Shown piece after piece: positions 16,500 through 26,717 of a DNA stretch of 64,000 bases. Origin of the DNA: Renibacterium sp043789415 (GTDB taxonomy: Bacteria > Actinomycetota > Actinomycetes > Actinomycetales > Micrococcaceae); assembly GCF_043789415.1 (NCBI RefSeq), contig NZ_JBDLLW010000001.1, forward strand, positions 558,001 through 622,000, given 5' to 3'. A program made the translations under genes and the position numbers. The first letter of the stretch is position 1, and every line of letters starts with the position of its first letter. A model generated the notes under the pieces. It saw nothing but the letters and a program-made list of their open reading frames with translations, was not told the origin of the DNA and searched no databases.

Positions 16500-16931
16500 T
16501 TAGCGCCAGGTGCCGACGCCGATCACCGGGCCAGCTTCCAGCCAGGAACTCAATCCTGCATAGGCGTCGAACTTCATCGCCATCAAGAATTCCTTGCCGT
16601 CGTAGCGCAAGGTGACGATCACGACGTCGGGCTGCACCAGCGGGCGTTCGGTCTCAGTCGGGGTCCGGCGGCCCAGCACCTCCAGGGTGCTCCGCCGGAA
16701 GGTGAAGCGCGGTCGTGGGCTGAGCGAGATCAGCCTGAACCACTCCAGATCTTTGTCCTGATAACGACAAACCCCCATCCGCCAGCGGTTGTCCGCGAGG
16801 CGAATGGAGGCATCGACCGTGCCCAGTGCCCGGCGCAATTGAAAACGCCGGACACCGAAAAGGCACAGAGAGAAAATTACTACCAGGAAAAGAGCAGCAA
16901 TCACGAGGAACGGAGCTCCCAAATCGCTCAT
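16500..16931 (-). CDS. DUF2550 family membrane-anchored protein
   Basis: Conserved actinobacterial protein of 143 residues located directly downstream of atpC, as in M. tuberculosis (Rv1312 position). It has one N-terminal membrane segment (about 7-27) and then a cytosolic-looking beta-rich domain with the family block RWRMGVCRYQDKDLEWFR. Function is unknown. It starts at ATG 16931, 27 bp after the atpC stop, so it is probably the last gene of the ATP synthase transcript. Confidence 0.85.
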   Translation of the reverse strand: MSDLGAPFLVIAALFLVVIFSLCLFGVRRFQLRRALGTVDASIRLADNRWRMGVCRYQDKDLEWFRLISLSPRPRFTFRRSTLEVLGRRTPTETERPLVQPDVVIVTLRYDGKEFLMAMKFDAYAGLSSWLEAGPVIGVGTWR

Positions 16932-16958
16932 TCAGGCAACTCGCTCATCGCCGCTTGG

Positions 16959-17249
16959 CTATCGAGTCCCTGCAGAGGACGCCTGGGCATCCTGAAGTTG
17001 CGCGTTATCAGCCACGATGACCACCCGGTTGCTGTCAACGGAGAAGAATCCGCCATCCACAGTAACCTCGATACGGCTGCCCTCGATCGGCTCAATAGCC
17101 AATTCACCAGCGGCCAGGATGGCCAGCACCGGGGCGTGCCCGGGCAGGATGCCGATCTCGCCGTCAGAGGTCTTTGCCTTCACCATGCTCGCCGCACCGG
17201 ACCACACGAAGTGGTCCGCCGCGACGATCTCAACTTCCAGTTCGGCCAT
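16959..17249 (-). CDS. atpC: F1Fo ATP synthase epsilon subunit
   Basis: Central-stalk subunit that couples F1 to the c ring and restrains ATP hydrolysis. At 96 residues it has the beta-sandwich domain (MAELEVEIVAADHFVWSG, GEIGILPGHAPVLA) but only a short C-terminal tail, so the helical hairpin found in longer epsilon subunits is mostly missing, as usual in Actinobacteria. It starts 1 bp after the atpD stop. Confidence 0.95.
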   Translation of the reverse strand: MAELEVEIVAADHFVWSGAASMVKAKTSDGEIGILPGHAPVLAILAAGELAIEPIEGSRIEVTVDGGFFSVDSNRVVIVADNAQLQDAQASSAGTR

Positions 17250-17250
17250 T

Positions 17251-18705
17251 TTAGTTGGTCGATTCCTGGATCTTAGCCCACTGACGCTCGACGTCGTCCA
17301 GGGCGCCCACGTTGAAGAAGGCCTGCTCAGCGATGTGGTCTACATCGCCGTTGCAGATCGCGTTGAAGCCCTCAATGGTGTCCTTGATGGAGACCGTGGA
17401 GCCTTCGACGCCGGTGAACTGCTTAGCAGTGTAGGTGTTCTGCGAGAGGAACTGCTGAATGCGACGTGCCCGGGAGACGACGATCTTGTCTTCTTCGGAG
17501 AGTTCGTCAACGCCCAGGATCGCGATGATGTCCTGGAGTTCCTTGTTCTTCTGCAGAATCTGCTTCACTCGGGTCGCGGTGTTGTAGTGATCCTTGCCCA
17601 CGTACTGCGGGTCGAGGATGCGCGAGGTGGAGGTCAGCGGATCCACAGCAGGGTACAGACCACGAGAAGCGATTTCACGGGAAAGTTCCGTGGTCGCATC
17701 CAAGTGGGCGAAGGTCGCCGCGGGAGCCGGGTCGGTGTAGTCATCGGCGGGCACGTAAACGGCCTGCATCGAGGTGATCGAGTGACCACGGGTCGAGGTG
17801 ATGCGCTCCTGAAGCAGGCCCATCTCATCGGCCAGGTTGGGCTGGTAACCCACCGCTGAAGGCATCCGGCCCAGCAGGGTGGAAACCTCGGAACCTGCCT
17901 GGGTGAAGCGGAAGATGTTGTCGATGAAGAGCAGCACGTCCTGGTTCTGCACATCGCGGAAGTACTCCGCCATGGTCAGCGCGGAGAGCGCCACGCGAAG
18001 ACGCGTTCCCGGCGGCTCATCCATCTGGCCGAACACCAAGGCGGTGTCCTTCAGAACGTTGGCTTCTTCCATTTCAACCCACAGGTCATTACCTTCACGG
18101 GTACGCTCCCCCACACCGGCGAAGACCGAGGTACCGCCGAAGTTACGAGCCACACGGGTGATCATTTCCTGGATCAGAACGGTCTTACCAACACCCGCAC
18201 CGCCGAAGAGTCCGATCTTGCCGCCCTTGATGTACGGGGTGAGCAAGTCGATCACCTTGATGCCGGTCTCCAGCATCTCCGTGGAGCCTTCGAGCTGATC
18301 GAAGCTCGGTGGCTTGCGGTGGATCGGCCAGCGCTCGGTGATCTCGAGCTCCGATTCCTTCACGTCGAGCGGCTGACCCAAGACGTTGAAGATATGGCCC
18401 TTCACGACGTCGCCCACCGGAACCGAGATCGGAGCACCGGTATCGGTGACCGCCGCACCACGCACCAGGCCGTCAGTGGCCTGCAGCGAGATGGCACGGA
18501 CCAGGTTGTCGCCCAGGTGCTGGGAGACCTCGAAGGTCACGGTGTGGGTGGCGCCGTTCAAGGTGATCTCGGCGGTCAGGGCATGGTAGATACCGGGGAT
18601 GGCGTCAGCCGGAAACTCGACGTCGACAACCGGTCCGATAACGCGGGCGATACGACCCGTAGCGCCAGCGGTGGTGGCTTCCTGTTCGGTTGCTGTGGCA
18701 GTCAT
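17251..18705 (-). CDS. atpD: F1Fo ATP synthase beta subunit
   Basis: Catalytic F1 subunit of 484 residues. P-loop GGAGVGKT, the ALTMAEYFRD block, the Walker B region LLFIDNIFRF and the DELSEEDK motif contacting the stalk are all present. The ATG at 18705 (MTATATEQ) is chosen because relatives in Micrococcaceae begin MTATA; an in-frame ATG at 18744 would add 13 residues not expected in the family. It lies between atpG and atpC in the standard order. Confidence 0.96.
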   Translation of the reverse strand: MTATATEQEATTAGATGRIARVIGPVVDVEFPADAIPGIYHALTAEITLNGATHTVTFEVSQHLGDNLVRAISLQATDGLVRGAAVTDTGAPISVPVGDVVKGHIFNVLGQPLDVKESELEITERWPIHRKPPSFDQLEGSTEMLETGIKVIDLLTPYIKGGKIGLFGGAGVGKTVLIQEMITRVARNFGGTSVFAGVGERTREGNDLWVEMEEANVLKDTALVFGQMDEPPGTRLRVALSALTMAEYFRDVQNQDVLLFIDNIFRFTQAGSEVSTLLGRMPSAVGYQPNLADEMGLLQERITSTRGHSITSMQAVYVPADDYTDPAPAATFAHLDATTELSREIASRGLYPAVDPLTSTSRILDPQYVGKDHYNTATRVKQILQKNKELQDIIAILGVDELSEEDKIVVSRARRIQQFLSQNTYTAKQFTGVEGSTVSIKDTIEGFNAICNGDVDHIAEQAFFNVGALDDVERQWAKIQESTN

Positions 18706-18764
18706 CTCTCTCACTTCACTTGGTGTAGATGGCGTGGTGCTCATGGTGTACTACTTCTTCCGGC

Positions 18765-19658
18765 TTAGGACGCGCTGAGCGAGTCCGCGCCGGCGACAAT
18801 CTCGGATAGCTCTTGGGTGATCTCAGCCTGTCGAGCGGTGTTGGCCAATCGGGTGAACTTCTTCACCAGGTCGCGGGCGTTATCGCTAGCGGACTTCATC
18901 GCGCGCTGGCGAGCCGCCAGTTCGCTGGCCGCTGCCTGCAACATGGCGTTGAAGATCCGGGATTCGATATAACGCGGCAAGAGGGCGTCCAGAACCGCCT
19001 CGGGTTCCGGCTCGTACTCATACAGCGGGAGCAGCTCGGAGGAATCCGTGACTTCTTCCTCGGCAACTTCCAAGGGCAGCAGGCGGATCACCGTTGGTTC
19101 TTGAACCACCATTGACTTGAAACGGGTGTAAACGACGTGGATCTCGTCCACGCCGCCTTCCTCGTAGTCCTTGGCGAAATCAGCCAGCAGAACCTTGCTG
19201 ATCTCTTGGGCCACGGAAAATTCCGGGGCGTCCGTCGGCTCGGTCCAGGACCGCTCGAATTCGCGGTTACGGAACTGGAAATAGGCCTGAGCCTTGTTCC
19301 CTACCAGATAGGTTTTGACTTCTTTGCCATCGGCCTGCAAGAGGCTGGTCAGCTGCTCAAGCTGCTTCAGCACGCTGGCGGAGTATGAGCCGGCAAGACC
19401 GCGGTTTGAGGTCATCACCAGCACCGCAGCACGCCGAATCTGCTCTGGCTCGGTGGTCAATGGATGATCGATCTCCGACTGAGAGGCTACCGCCGAAACA
19501 GCACGGGTAATCGCATTGGCATAGGGCAGCGAGGCCGCAACCCGCGCACGTGCTTTACCGATGCGCGAGGTGGCGATCAGTTCCATCGCCTTGAAGAGTT
19601 TCCCCATCGACTGCGTCGACTTGATCCTCTGGCGGTAGACCCGAAGCTGGGCTCCCAT
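18765..19658 (-). CDS. atpG: F1Fo ATP synthase gamma subunit
   Basis: Rotor shaft of F1, 297 residues. The N-terminal helix starts MGAQLRVYRQRIKSTQSMGKL and the C-terminal helix contains the long ITQELSEIVAGADSL pairing segment; the middle MTSNRGLAGSYSA block is typical. The ATG at 19658 is preceded by AGGA. The gap to atpA is 144 bp, the widest inside the operon, with no clear hairpin. Confidence 0.96.
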   Translation of the reverse strand: MGAQLRVYRQRIKSTQSMGKLFKAMELIATSRIGKARARVAASLPYANAITRAVSAVASQSEIDHPLTTEPEQIRRAAVLVMTSNRGLAGSYSASVLKQLEQLTSLLQADGKEVKTYLVGNKAQAYFQFRNREFERSWTEPTDAPEFSVAQEISKVLLADFAKDYEEGGVDEIHVVYTRFKSMVVQEPTVIRLLPLEVAEEEVTDSSELLPLYEYEPEPEAVLDALLPRYIESRIFNAMLQAAASELAARQRAMKSASDNARDLVKKFTRLANTARQAEITQELSEIVAGADSLSAS

Positions 19659-19802
19659 TCTTGTCCTTTCCTAAAAGTCTGCTGTTTCGAATCTTTGAAC
19701 GCAGCGTTCTCTGATCCAACCACCCCTGGAGTTGCTTCCTGGAGCCGCAGTGATTCTGCGACTCCAGGAAGCAAGGCCTCAGGGTGCGTCCTACTACTCT
19801 TG

Positions 19803-21440
<1,638 letters not shown>

Positions 21441-21504
21441 CTGCAGTCCCTGCTCTCCTCAATCATGGCCGTCACTTGCTGCGACAGCCTTTGTGTACTT
21501 GCTC

Positions 21505-22320
21505 TCAACCGACTAATTGCCGGCGAAGTTCTGCTAGACGGGCGATCACTGTGGAATCCACCACTTCATCGCCTACTTTGACGCGGACTCCGCCAATGAG
21601 TGCCGGATCGACACTGACATTGACCTTGAGTTCGCGTCCATAAAGATTATTCAACCCTGCTTCTAACCGGCTCTGCTGGCTTTCGCTCAGCGGACGGCTC
21701 ACCGTGACGGTGGCGATCCAGCGTTCCTGACGGCGAGCCGCTAGGGTCGCGAACCGTTCAATCAGTTTGGCCGGGCGGACTCCGCGGGGATTGCTCACCG
21801 CCTGACTGATCAGCACTTTGGCCGGATCCCCGGCCTGCGGAACCAGGGCGAAGGCCAGTTTGACCTTCGCCTCAACAGAAGCCTGCGGAGCGCTCAAAGC
21901 CCGCTGCACCTCGTGACTGGATTCAACCTGCTGATTGAAGGAGAACAGATCGTTCTCCAGTTTCTCCAGCCCCGTTGCACCGGCCGCTGAGTTCTCAGCC
22001 ACCGCGATGGTCACCGTGGCAGCCACGGTTTCCAAGGCGTCACCGAGATCACGCGGTGCCGCCCAACGCTCAGTCGCCAGCGAACTGACGAGTTGCTGCG
22101 CGGGCTCGGAAACCTTGCCGCGGACCAAAGATGCCAGTAGCTCGCTCTTCGCCGAGGCTTCCCTCGACGGATCGGTCAGCGCGCGGCGCAATGCTGCGGA
22201 AGAATCCACGGTGCTGAGCACAGAGAACAACTCCTCCGCCAAGGACAGTGAAGCAGTAGCCAGTGATGGCTCCAGTTCTCCCAGAACCTTGGCTTCAGAA
22301 GCGCTCGATACTCCGGCCAT
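21505..22320 (-). CDS. atpH: F1Fo ATP synthase delta subunit
   Basis: Links the top of F1 to the peripheral stalk. The protein has 271 residues, the usual long actinobacterial form. The C-terminal family motif LIGGVRVKVGDEVVDSTV is clear. Its ATG shares one base with the atpF stop (TAATG), implying translational coupling. Confidence 0.95.
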   Translation of the reverse strand: MAGVSSASEAKVLGELEPSLATASLSLAEELFSVLSTVDSSAALRRALTDPSREASAKSELLASLVRGKVSEPAQQLVSSLATERWAAPRDLGDALETVAATVTIAVAENSAAGATGLEKLENDLFSFNQQVESSHEVQRALSAPQASVEAKVKLAFALVPQAGDPAKVLISQAVSNPRGVRPAKLIERFATLAARRQERWIATVTVSRPLSESQQSRLEAGLNNLYGRELKVNVSVDPALIGGVRVKVGDEVVDSTVIARLAELRRQLVG

Positions 22321-22889
22321 TATTGCTTCGCACCTTCTGTATTGCTCGCCGAGCTGTGATCTTCCAGATCAGCCAGAAAGCGATCAACCACGCGAGCTGC
22401 ACGAGCATCGTCATCGAGCGACTCGCCCACGATGCGTCCAGCCAAGGTGGTGGCGAGGCTACCGACTTCAGTCCGCAAGGAAACAACCGCGGCCTGACGC
22501 TCTGCTGCGATGGCAACCTGAGCCTGCTCGGTGATACGCGCGGATTCCGCGGCGGCCTTTTCTTTCAAATCAGCCAGGATCTGAGCGCCTTCGGCACGTG
22601 CTTCTTCACGAATACGGTTCGCTTCGGTGCGGGCATCGAGAAGTTGCTGCTTGTACTCTTCGAGTGCGGCAGTTGCTTCGGCTTGTGCCTGCTCTGCCTT
22701 GGCGATGCCGCCTTCGATGGCTTCAGTGCGCTCAGCATAGGTCTTCTCGAACATCGGGACGATGAATTTGACCACGATGAAGAGCAGGATCACGAAGCCG
22801 AGCAGCACCAGAGCCATATCCCAAACATTGGGAACGATCGGGTTGACGCCTTCTTCAGTGCCAGCGGCGACGATGTTGAGGTTAATCAC
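22320..22889 (-). CDS. atpF: F1Fo ATP synthase b subunit
   Basis: Peripheral-stalk subunit of 189 residues. One membrane segment (about 23-43, VWDMALVLLGFVILLFIVVKF) is followed by a long alanine/glutamate-rich coiled coil. It starts at GTG 22889 with GGAGAGG about 6 nt upstream. It is 53 bp downstream of atpE. Confidence 0.95.
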   Translation of the reverse strand: MINLNIVAAGTEEGVNPIVPNVWDMALVLLGFVILLFIVVKFIVPMFEKTYAERTEAIEGGIAKAEQAQAEATAALEEYKQQLLDARTEANRIREEARAEGAQILADLKEKAAAESARITEQAQVAIAAERQAAVVSLRTEVGSLATTLAGRIVGESLDDDARAARVVDRFLADLEDHSSASNTEGAKQ

Positions 22890-22942
22890 CTGCTACCTCT
22901 CCTTATCTGCATGGACTAAGTCCAACGGCATTGACCTTGGAC

Positions 22943-23149
22943 TTAGTTGATGATGAACGCGAAAACCAAACCGAGGATTGCAAGCGCTTCGGTGAAGGCC
23001 AGGCCCAAGAAGGCGATCGGCTGCAGTACACGCTGTGCTTCCGGCTGGCGAGCAACGCCGCTGACATAGGCGGCGAATACCAGACCCACGCCGATACCAC
23101 CACCGATAGCGGAGAGGCCGTAACCGATCATGTTGAGAGAGCCAGTCAT
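22943..23149 (-). CDS. atpE: F1Fo ATP synthase c subunit
   Basis: Proton-carrying rotor-ring subunit, a 68-residue two-helix hairpin. The polar loop is ARQPE (33-37) and the essential carboxylate is E54 in FTEALAI. The Glu and flanking residues are of the H+-type; there is no sodium-type ligand set that I can see. Confidence 0.96.
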   Translation of the reverse strand: MTGSLNMIGYGLSAIGGGIGVGLVFAAYVSGVARQPEAQRVLQPIAFLGLAFTEALAILGLVFAFIIN

Positions 23150-23230
23150 GATTTTCCTTTCAAGATACCGCCACGGTGACGGTAGGTTGTTGGAGATATC
23201 CCGGTCGGGAATCCTTGTTTAGGTAGAACG

Positions 23231-24031
23231 TTAGTGCGCATCCGCGTGGATAGCACCTTCAATGTAGGTTGCAGTCAGCAGAGTGAAGACGTAGGCCTGC
23301 AGGAACATGATCAAGAGTTCCAAGAAGTACATGCCCAAGAATCCTGCAACCACCAAGATCGAGGTTCCCTTCAGCAGCACATTCTCCTGCATGATCAAGA
23401 ACTCCGTGCCGTACCCCGCCATCAGCACGATCATGTGCCCAGCGAGCATCGTGGCAAAAAGACGCAAGGAGTGGGTCATCGGCCGAACCAAGTAGTTCGA
23501 GATGATTTCGATCGGAACCACCATCACCAGCAGATAGCCGGGGACGCCGGAGGGGACCACTGAAAGCTTGAAGTAGCGGAAGCCGTTCTTCTTGATGCCC
23601 AAGATGATCCAGGTCAGATACACCACACCGGCGAGCGCATAAGCTCCGCCGACGTGCGAGAAAGTCGGGATCTCCAAAATCGGGATAGCGCCGAACATAT
23701 TGTTCACCACGATGAAGAAAAACAAGGTGAACAGCATCGGAACGTACTTGATGAAGTCCTTACCGCCAATGATGTCCTTGGCGATGGAGTTACGGACGAA
23801 ACCGTAGGCTATTTCCCCAGCGAACTGCAGGCGCCCGGGCACCAGTTGCTTTTTGCGGCCTGCCAGCAAGAAAAATGCTGCAATCACCACGACCGAGAGC
23901 ACAATCAAGACATGATATTTACCGATGCCATCCCAGGCGAACCAAGCGCCGGGCAAGCCAGCATCGTCGATTCCCGGTGGGTTGAATTCGCCGTTCGACG
24001 ATCCTTCGGCGGGGAGCGTAAGCGCGATCAA
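23231..24031 (-). CDS. atpB: F1Fo ATP synthase a subunit
   Basis: Stator subunit of 266 residues that forms the proton half-channels. The essential Arg lies in RPMTHSLRLFATMLAGH and the late helix is LQAYVFTLLTATYIEGA. The start is TTG 24031: the frame has no closer ATG or GTG fitting the family N-terminus (IALTLPAEG), and GAGG lies 8 nt upstream. A weak start would lower expression of the single-copy a subunit relative to the ring. Confidence 0.94.
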   Translation of the reverse strand: MIALTLPAEGSSNGEFNPPGIDDAGLPGAWFAWDGIGKYHVLIVLSVVVIAAFFLLAGRKKQLVPGRLQFAGEIAYGFVRNSIAKDIIGGKDFIKYVPMLFTLFFFIVVNNMFGAIPILEIPTFSHVGGAYALAGVVYLTWIILGIKKNGFRYFKLSVVPSGVPGYLLVMVVPIEIISNYLVRPMTHSLRLFATMLAGHMIVLMAGYGTEFLIMQENVLLKGTSILVVAGFLGMYFLELLIMFLQAYVFTLLTATYIEGAIHADAH

Positions 24032-24134
24032 CGCGTTTCCTCTCTGCAGTGTCCTTCATTGGGCAAGATCCTGAGCGTTGTAGACCAACATTCAGTTATG
24101 GATTTTTCAAAACGTGCCAGATAAGACTGTTCCA

Positions 24135-24449
24135 TTACGACCGATCGCTTTCGTGGTCAACGTCGTCTTTGACTTGTCGGCCACGGAATCTCGGAGCAAA
24201 GGAAAGGTAGAGCCCTCCGGCTAGCCCAACGAGAGCACCGACAAGCACTATCCAATGAGTTTTGAACAAAACGTCCAACCCCCACCCTATCAAACTCCAG
24301 ACCACGATTCCGCCAAGAATGTAGCTAAAAACCGTCATTCCAGCGTTGTAGGTGCTACTTCCCTCGGCAGCGTCGGTGCCACCAGCGGCTGCGGAAATCA
24401 AACGGGGCTGCTCGGCCTTCTGACCGGCGTCGCGGGGCTTCTTAGCCAT
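24135..24449 (-). CDS. AtpZ/AtpI-like small membrane protein
   Basis: Protein of 104 residues with a hydrophilic N-terminus and two membrane segments (about 37-58 and 66-86, with GWGLDVLFKTHWIVLVGALVG between). This matches the small AtpZ/AtpI assembly-factor-like proteins encoded before atpB. It overlaps the upstream membrane gene by 8 bp and is followed by a 103-bp gap before atpB, which may hold the main atp promoter; I could not place boxes in that gap with confidence. Confidence 0.8.
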   Translation of the reverse strand: MAKKPRDAGQKAEQPRLISAAAGGTDAAEGSSTYNAGMTVFSYILGGIVVWSLIGWGLDVLFKTHWIVLVGALVGLAGGLYLSFAPRFRGRQVKDDVDHESDRS

Positions 24450-24930
24450 TGCTCGACTTCACCTCCGGCTCACCTGAATCGCTGAAGATCTGCTGCCGGG
24501 TGCGCGAGAAGACCACTACCTCGACGGCCTGCCAGATCACCACGGAAGCCAGCGCAGCGACGAAGAACCAGAGCCGGTTCAGCCAATCAGGTGCGCCGAG
24601 AATAATGAAGAGGGCCGCGAACCCGACGAACTTCACCACATAGCCGACCGCGAAGGCACTGAGCGCACCGGTGGGGTTCTTACGCCCGATAAAATGGCCG
24701 ATCAGCAGGGAGATCGAAAAAAAGACGACGACGATGCCACCGCCGAAGATCGCGCTCAATAAGCCAGACTCCCCCGCCGGGAAGAGCGAAATTACCGCGA
24801 TCAGCACAACAGCGGAGCCGGTCCAGATCAGGCACTGGATCAGAATGCGAAGCCAAGGGGATTCAGTGGGTCCAGACGACTCAACCAAGGCGGGCATGGA
24901 AGCACCGCTTGGGGTGTGGGAGTCGTTCAT
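24442..24930 (-). CDS. ATP synthase protein I-like membrane protein
   Basis: Protein of 162 residues with four membrane segments (about 25-140), in the position of Rv1303/UncI upstream of atpB. The frame is open to 25005, but the ATG at 24930 gives a family-like N-terminus (MNDSHTPSG). UncI proteins help c-ring assembly or Mg2+ supply; for this branch the role is inferred from position. The Shine-Dalgarno sequence is weak. Confidence 0.8.
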   Translation of the reverse strand: MNDSHTPSGASMPALVESSGPTESPWLRILIQCLIWTGSAVVLIAVISLFPAGESGLLSAIFGGGIVVVFFSISLLIGHFIGRKNPTGALSAFAVGYVVKFVGFAALFIILGAPDWLNRLWFFVAALASVVIWQAVEVVVFSRTRQQIFSDSGEPEVKSSNG

Positions 24931-25067
24931 TGGAACCCAATCTAGTTCAGGCTTTGGTCTGGAAGCCAGCGAAACAGGAAAGCTTTGCTGAGAGCTAGCT
25001 AGCAATGCACTATAAATTCTACACGAGATAGAACAGTGCTCTTGACCGTCGCCACAAGAGCGGTTAA

Positions 25068-25084
25068 GCGGCCAAACAGGCCGC
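25068..25084 (-). terminator. Hairpin after wecA
   Basis: GCGGCC/GGCCGC stem with a 5-nt loop, 12 bp past the wecA stop on the minus strand and followed there by TTAACC. Possible terminator or attenuator ahead of the atp operon. Confidence 0.4.
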
Positions 25085-25095
25085 CTCTGCTAGCT

Positions 25096-26199
25096 CTACT
25101 GGGCTTTTACCGGCCCCTTCGCGAGCTTGATGGTGATCCAAGCCATCGCCAGAGCGGCTATGACGTCGACGATGATGACCCACTGCCAGGGGAAGAAGGC
25201 AAAGGCGATTCCGCCAAAGGCCAGAACGAAGGTCCAGGAGTACATCAAGATCACCGCGCCACGGTGCGAGTAGCCGAGATCAAGCAGGCGATGATGCAAG
25301 TGCCCCCTATCAGCAGAGAACGGCGAACGCCCCGCCACGGTACGTCGCACGACGGCGAGACCGAGATCCAGCAAGGGGATCAATAAAATGGCGATCGGCA
25401 GCACAATGGGGACAATGGCTGAGACACCGCCAATGCGGTCGTAAAAAGCGTTACGCCCTTGGCCGAGCGCGCCAACACTGCCTGCGGCCATCAACAAGCC
25501 GATCAGCATTGAGCCGGAATCTCCCATGAAGATCTTTGCAGGGTGCCAATTGTGACAGAGAAAACCTGCACAAGCACCGACCAAGAGAGCCATCAGCAGC
25601 GTAGAGAGGTCGGACCAATCTTGTGTGCTGGAGTTACGACGCACCCAGTAGGAACCAATAAAGAAAGCCAGCCCCGCAATCGCGGCAACCCCGACAGCCA
25701 GGCCATCTAAGCCATCAATGAAATTAAAGGCGTTCATCACCAACACGATAAAAAATACCGTCAAGAAAATCTGTAGTGGCCTGGATTCGATCGGTACCGG
25801 ACCGCCCGGCCAGGGAAAGACGAAGATCCGCACCCCCCACAGAGCCACCACCAGGGCACCGGCAATCTGCCCGAGCATCTTCACCCACCAACGCAGATCG
25901 ACGATATCGTCGATAATACCTACCGCGACCACGATCATCGCGCCGAGCAGCACCCCCCAGGGAGCAAAGGTGTCCTTGAAGATCCCTTTGACGAAATACG
26001 TCTGCGAGGAGACCAGCAAGGTCAAAGCAAAGCCGAGGAAGATGCCTAGCCCGCCCAACCTGGGAACCCGATCGGAATGCACATCCCGGTCCCTGATCGG
26101 CGTGTAGACCTTGAACTGATGCGCCAGGCGACGGGCTCCCCAGGTAGCGAAATAAGAGAGCACGGCGGCCAGCGCCATCATCAATAGATAGATGGTCAT
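25096..26199 (-). CDS. wecA: Undecaprenyl/decaprenyl-phosphate GlcNAc-1-phosphate transferase (WecA/Rfe family)
   Basis: Transfers GlcNAc-1-phosphate to the polyprenyl phosphate carrier, the first step of linkage-unit synthesis for wall polymers such as arabinogalactan or teichoic acid. The protein has 367 residues and about 11 membrane segments. The family motifs are all present: VGIIDDIVDL, NAFNFIDGLDGLA, IFMGDSGSM and the late GHLHHRLLDLG (HIHHRL-type). It starts at ATG 26199 with GGAG upstream. It holds the Rv1302 (rfe) position between the threonylcarbamoyl-AMP synthase gene and the ATP synthase operon. Confidence 0.9.
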   Translation of the reverse strand: MTIYLLMMALAAVLSYFATWGARRLAHQFKVYTPIRDRDVHSDRVPRLGGLGIFLGFALTLLVSSQTYFVKGIFKDTFAPWGVLLGAMIVVAVGIIDDIVDLRWWVKMLGQIAGALVVALWGVRIFVFPWPGGPVPIESRPLQIFLTVFFIVLVMNAFNFIDGLDGLAVGVAAIAGLAFFIGSYWVRRNSSTQDWSDLSTLLMALLVGACAGFLCHNWHPAKIFMGDSGSMLIGLLMAAGSVGALGQGRNAFYDRIGGVSAIVPIVLPIAILLIPLLDLGLAVVRRTVAGRSPFSADRGHLHHRLLDLGYSHRGAVILMYSWTFVLAFGGIAFAFFPWQWVIIVDVIAALAMAWITIKLAKGPVKAQ

Positions 26200-26310
26200 C
26201 GGGCAGAAACTCCAAGCTGTGGTTGCCTGGCCTTGGTCTCATTGCCTCCGAGGGGCAACCAGGCAACTGACGTCATGGCTCAATTCTCCCATTGATCCGG
26301 CTCAAAACAA

Positions 26311-26358
26311 TTTGCCCGGCTTCCGGTGAGTCGGATGACCCCTCGGAAGCCGGGCAAA
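26311..26358 (-). terminator. Terminator of the small secreted peptide gene
   Basis: Perfect 15-bp stem (26311-26325 with 26344-26358) around an 18-nt loop, followed on the minus strand by TTGTTTT. It lies 40 bp past the stop of the peptide gene and insulates it from wecA. Confidence 0.75.
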
Positions 26359-26397
26359 ACTGCAGATTTATTACTCGCTAAAAATTATTGAGTGAGT

Positions 26398-26586
26398 TCA
26401 GCTGCCGGTGCGGCACAGCGCCGAACCATAAACAACCGCGCGCCCTTTGCCGTCCTGGATGTACCGATTGCCTTGCTTGCAATACGCAGTGAAGGCCTCT
26501 GCCGAGGGAGCTACTGCCACCGCGCCCCCGATTGCTACAAGAGCGGCGGTCACGGTAATGGCGAGAGTTCGTTTAATGGTCTTCAT
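26398..26586 (-). CDS. Small secreted peptide precursor with two cysteines
   Basis: Not recognised. The precursor has 62 residues: a classical signal peptide (basic MKTIKR, hydrophobic core 7-25, likely cut after AEA at 31) and a mature part of about 31 residues with C36 and C58, basic and aromatic residues and no membrane segment. A single disulfide is plausible. The ATG at 26586 is preferred over 26604 because GGAAGG lies 9 nt before it. It has its own promoter and terminator and interrupts the conserved order between the prfA-prmC block and wecA. An antimicrobial, signalling or wall-binding role is possible but not shown. Confidence 0.7.
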   Translation of the reverse strand: MKTIKRTLAITVTAALVAIGGAVAVAPSAEAFTAYCKQGNRYIQDGKGRAVVYGSALCRTGS

Positions 26587-26610
26587 GAGCTTTGTCCTTC
26601 CCATTAGAGA

Positions 26611-26639
26611 TTAATATTTCGAGATGATTGCTTTATCAA
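26611..26639 (-). promoter_or_regulatory. Sigma-70-type promoter of the secreted peptide gene
   Basis: On the minus strand: TTGATA (26634-26639), 17-bp spacer, TATTAA (26611-26616), about 25 bp before the ATG. It is in a stretch clearly richer in A and T than its surroundings. The best promoter match seen in the window. Confidence 0.65.
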
Positions 26640-26717
26640 TCCATAAAAATATTACCGAAAGTTCCACAGAATGAGAAGTTAAAAATCGTCCCCGGGAAGA
26701 AGCGAATCCGGACCCCT

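Noticed and set aside
24032..24134. Promoter for the main ATP synthase operon
   Set aside because: A TTGAAA-like -35 is present on the minus strand, but no convincing -10 at a normal spacing, so I did not list it.
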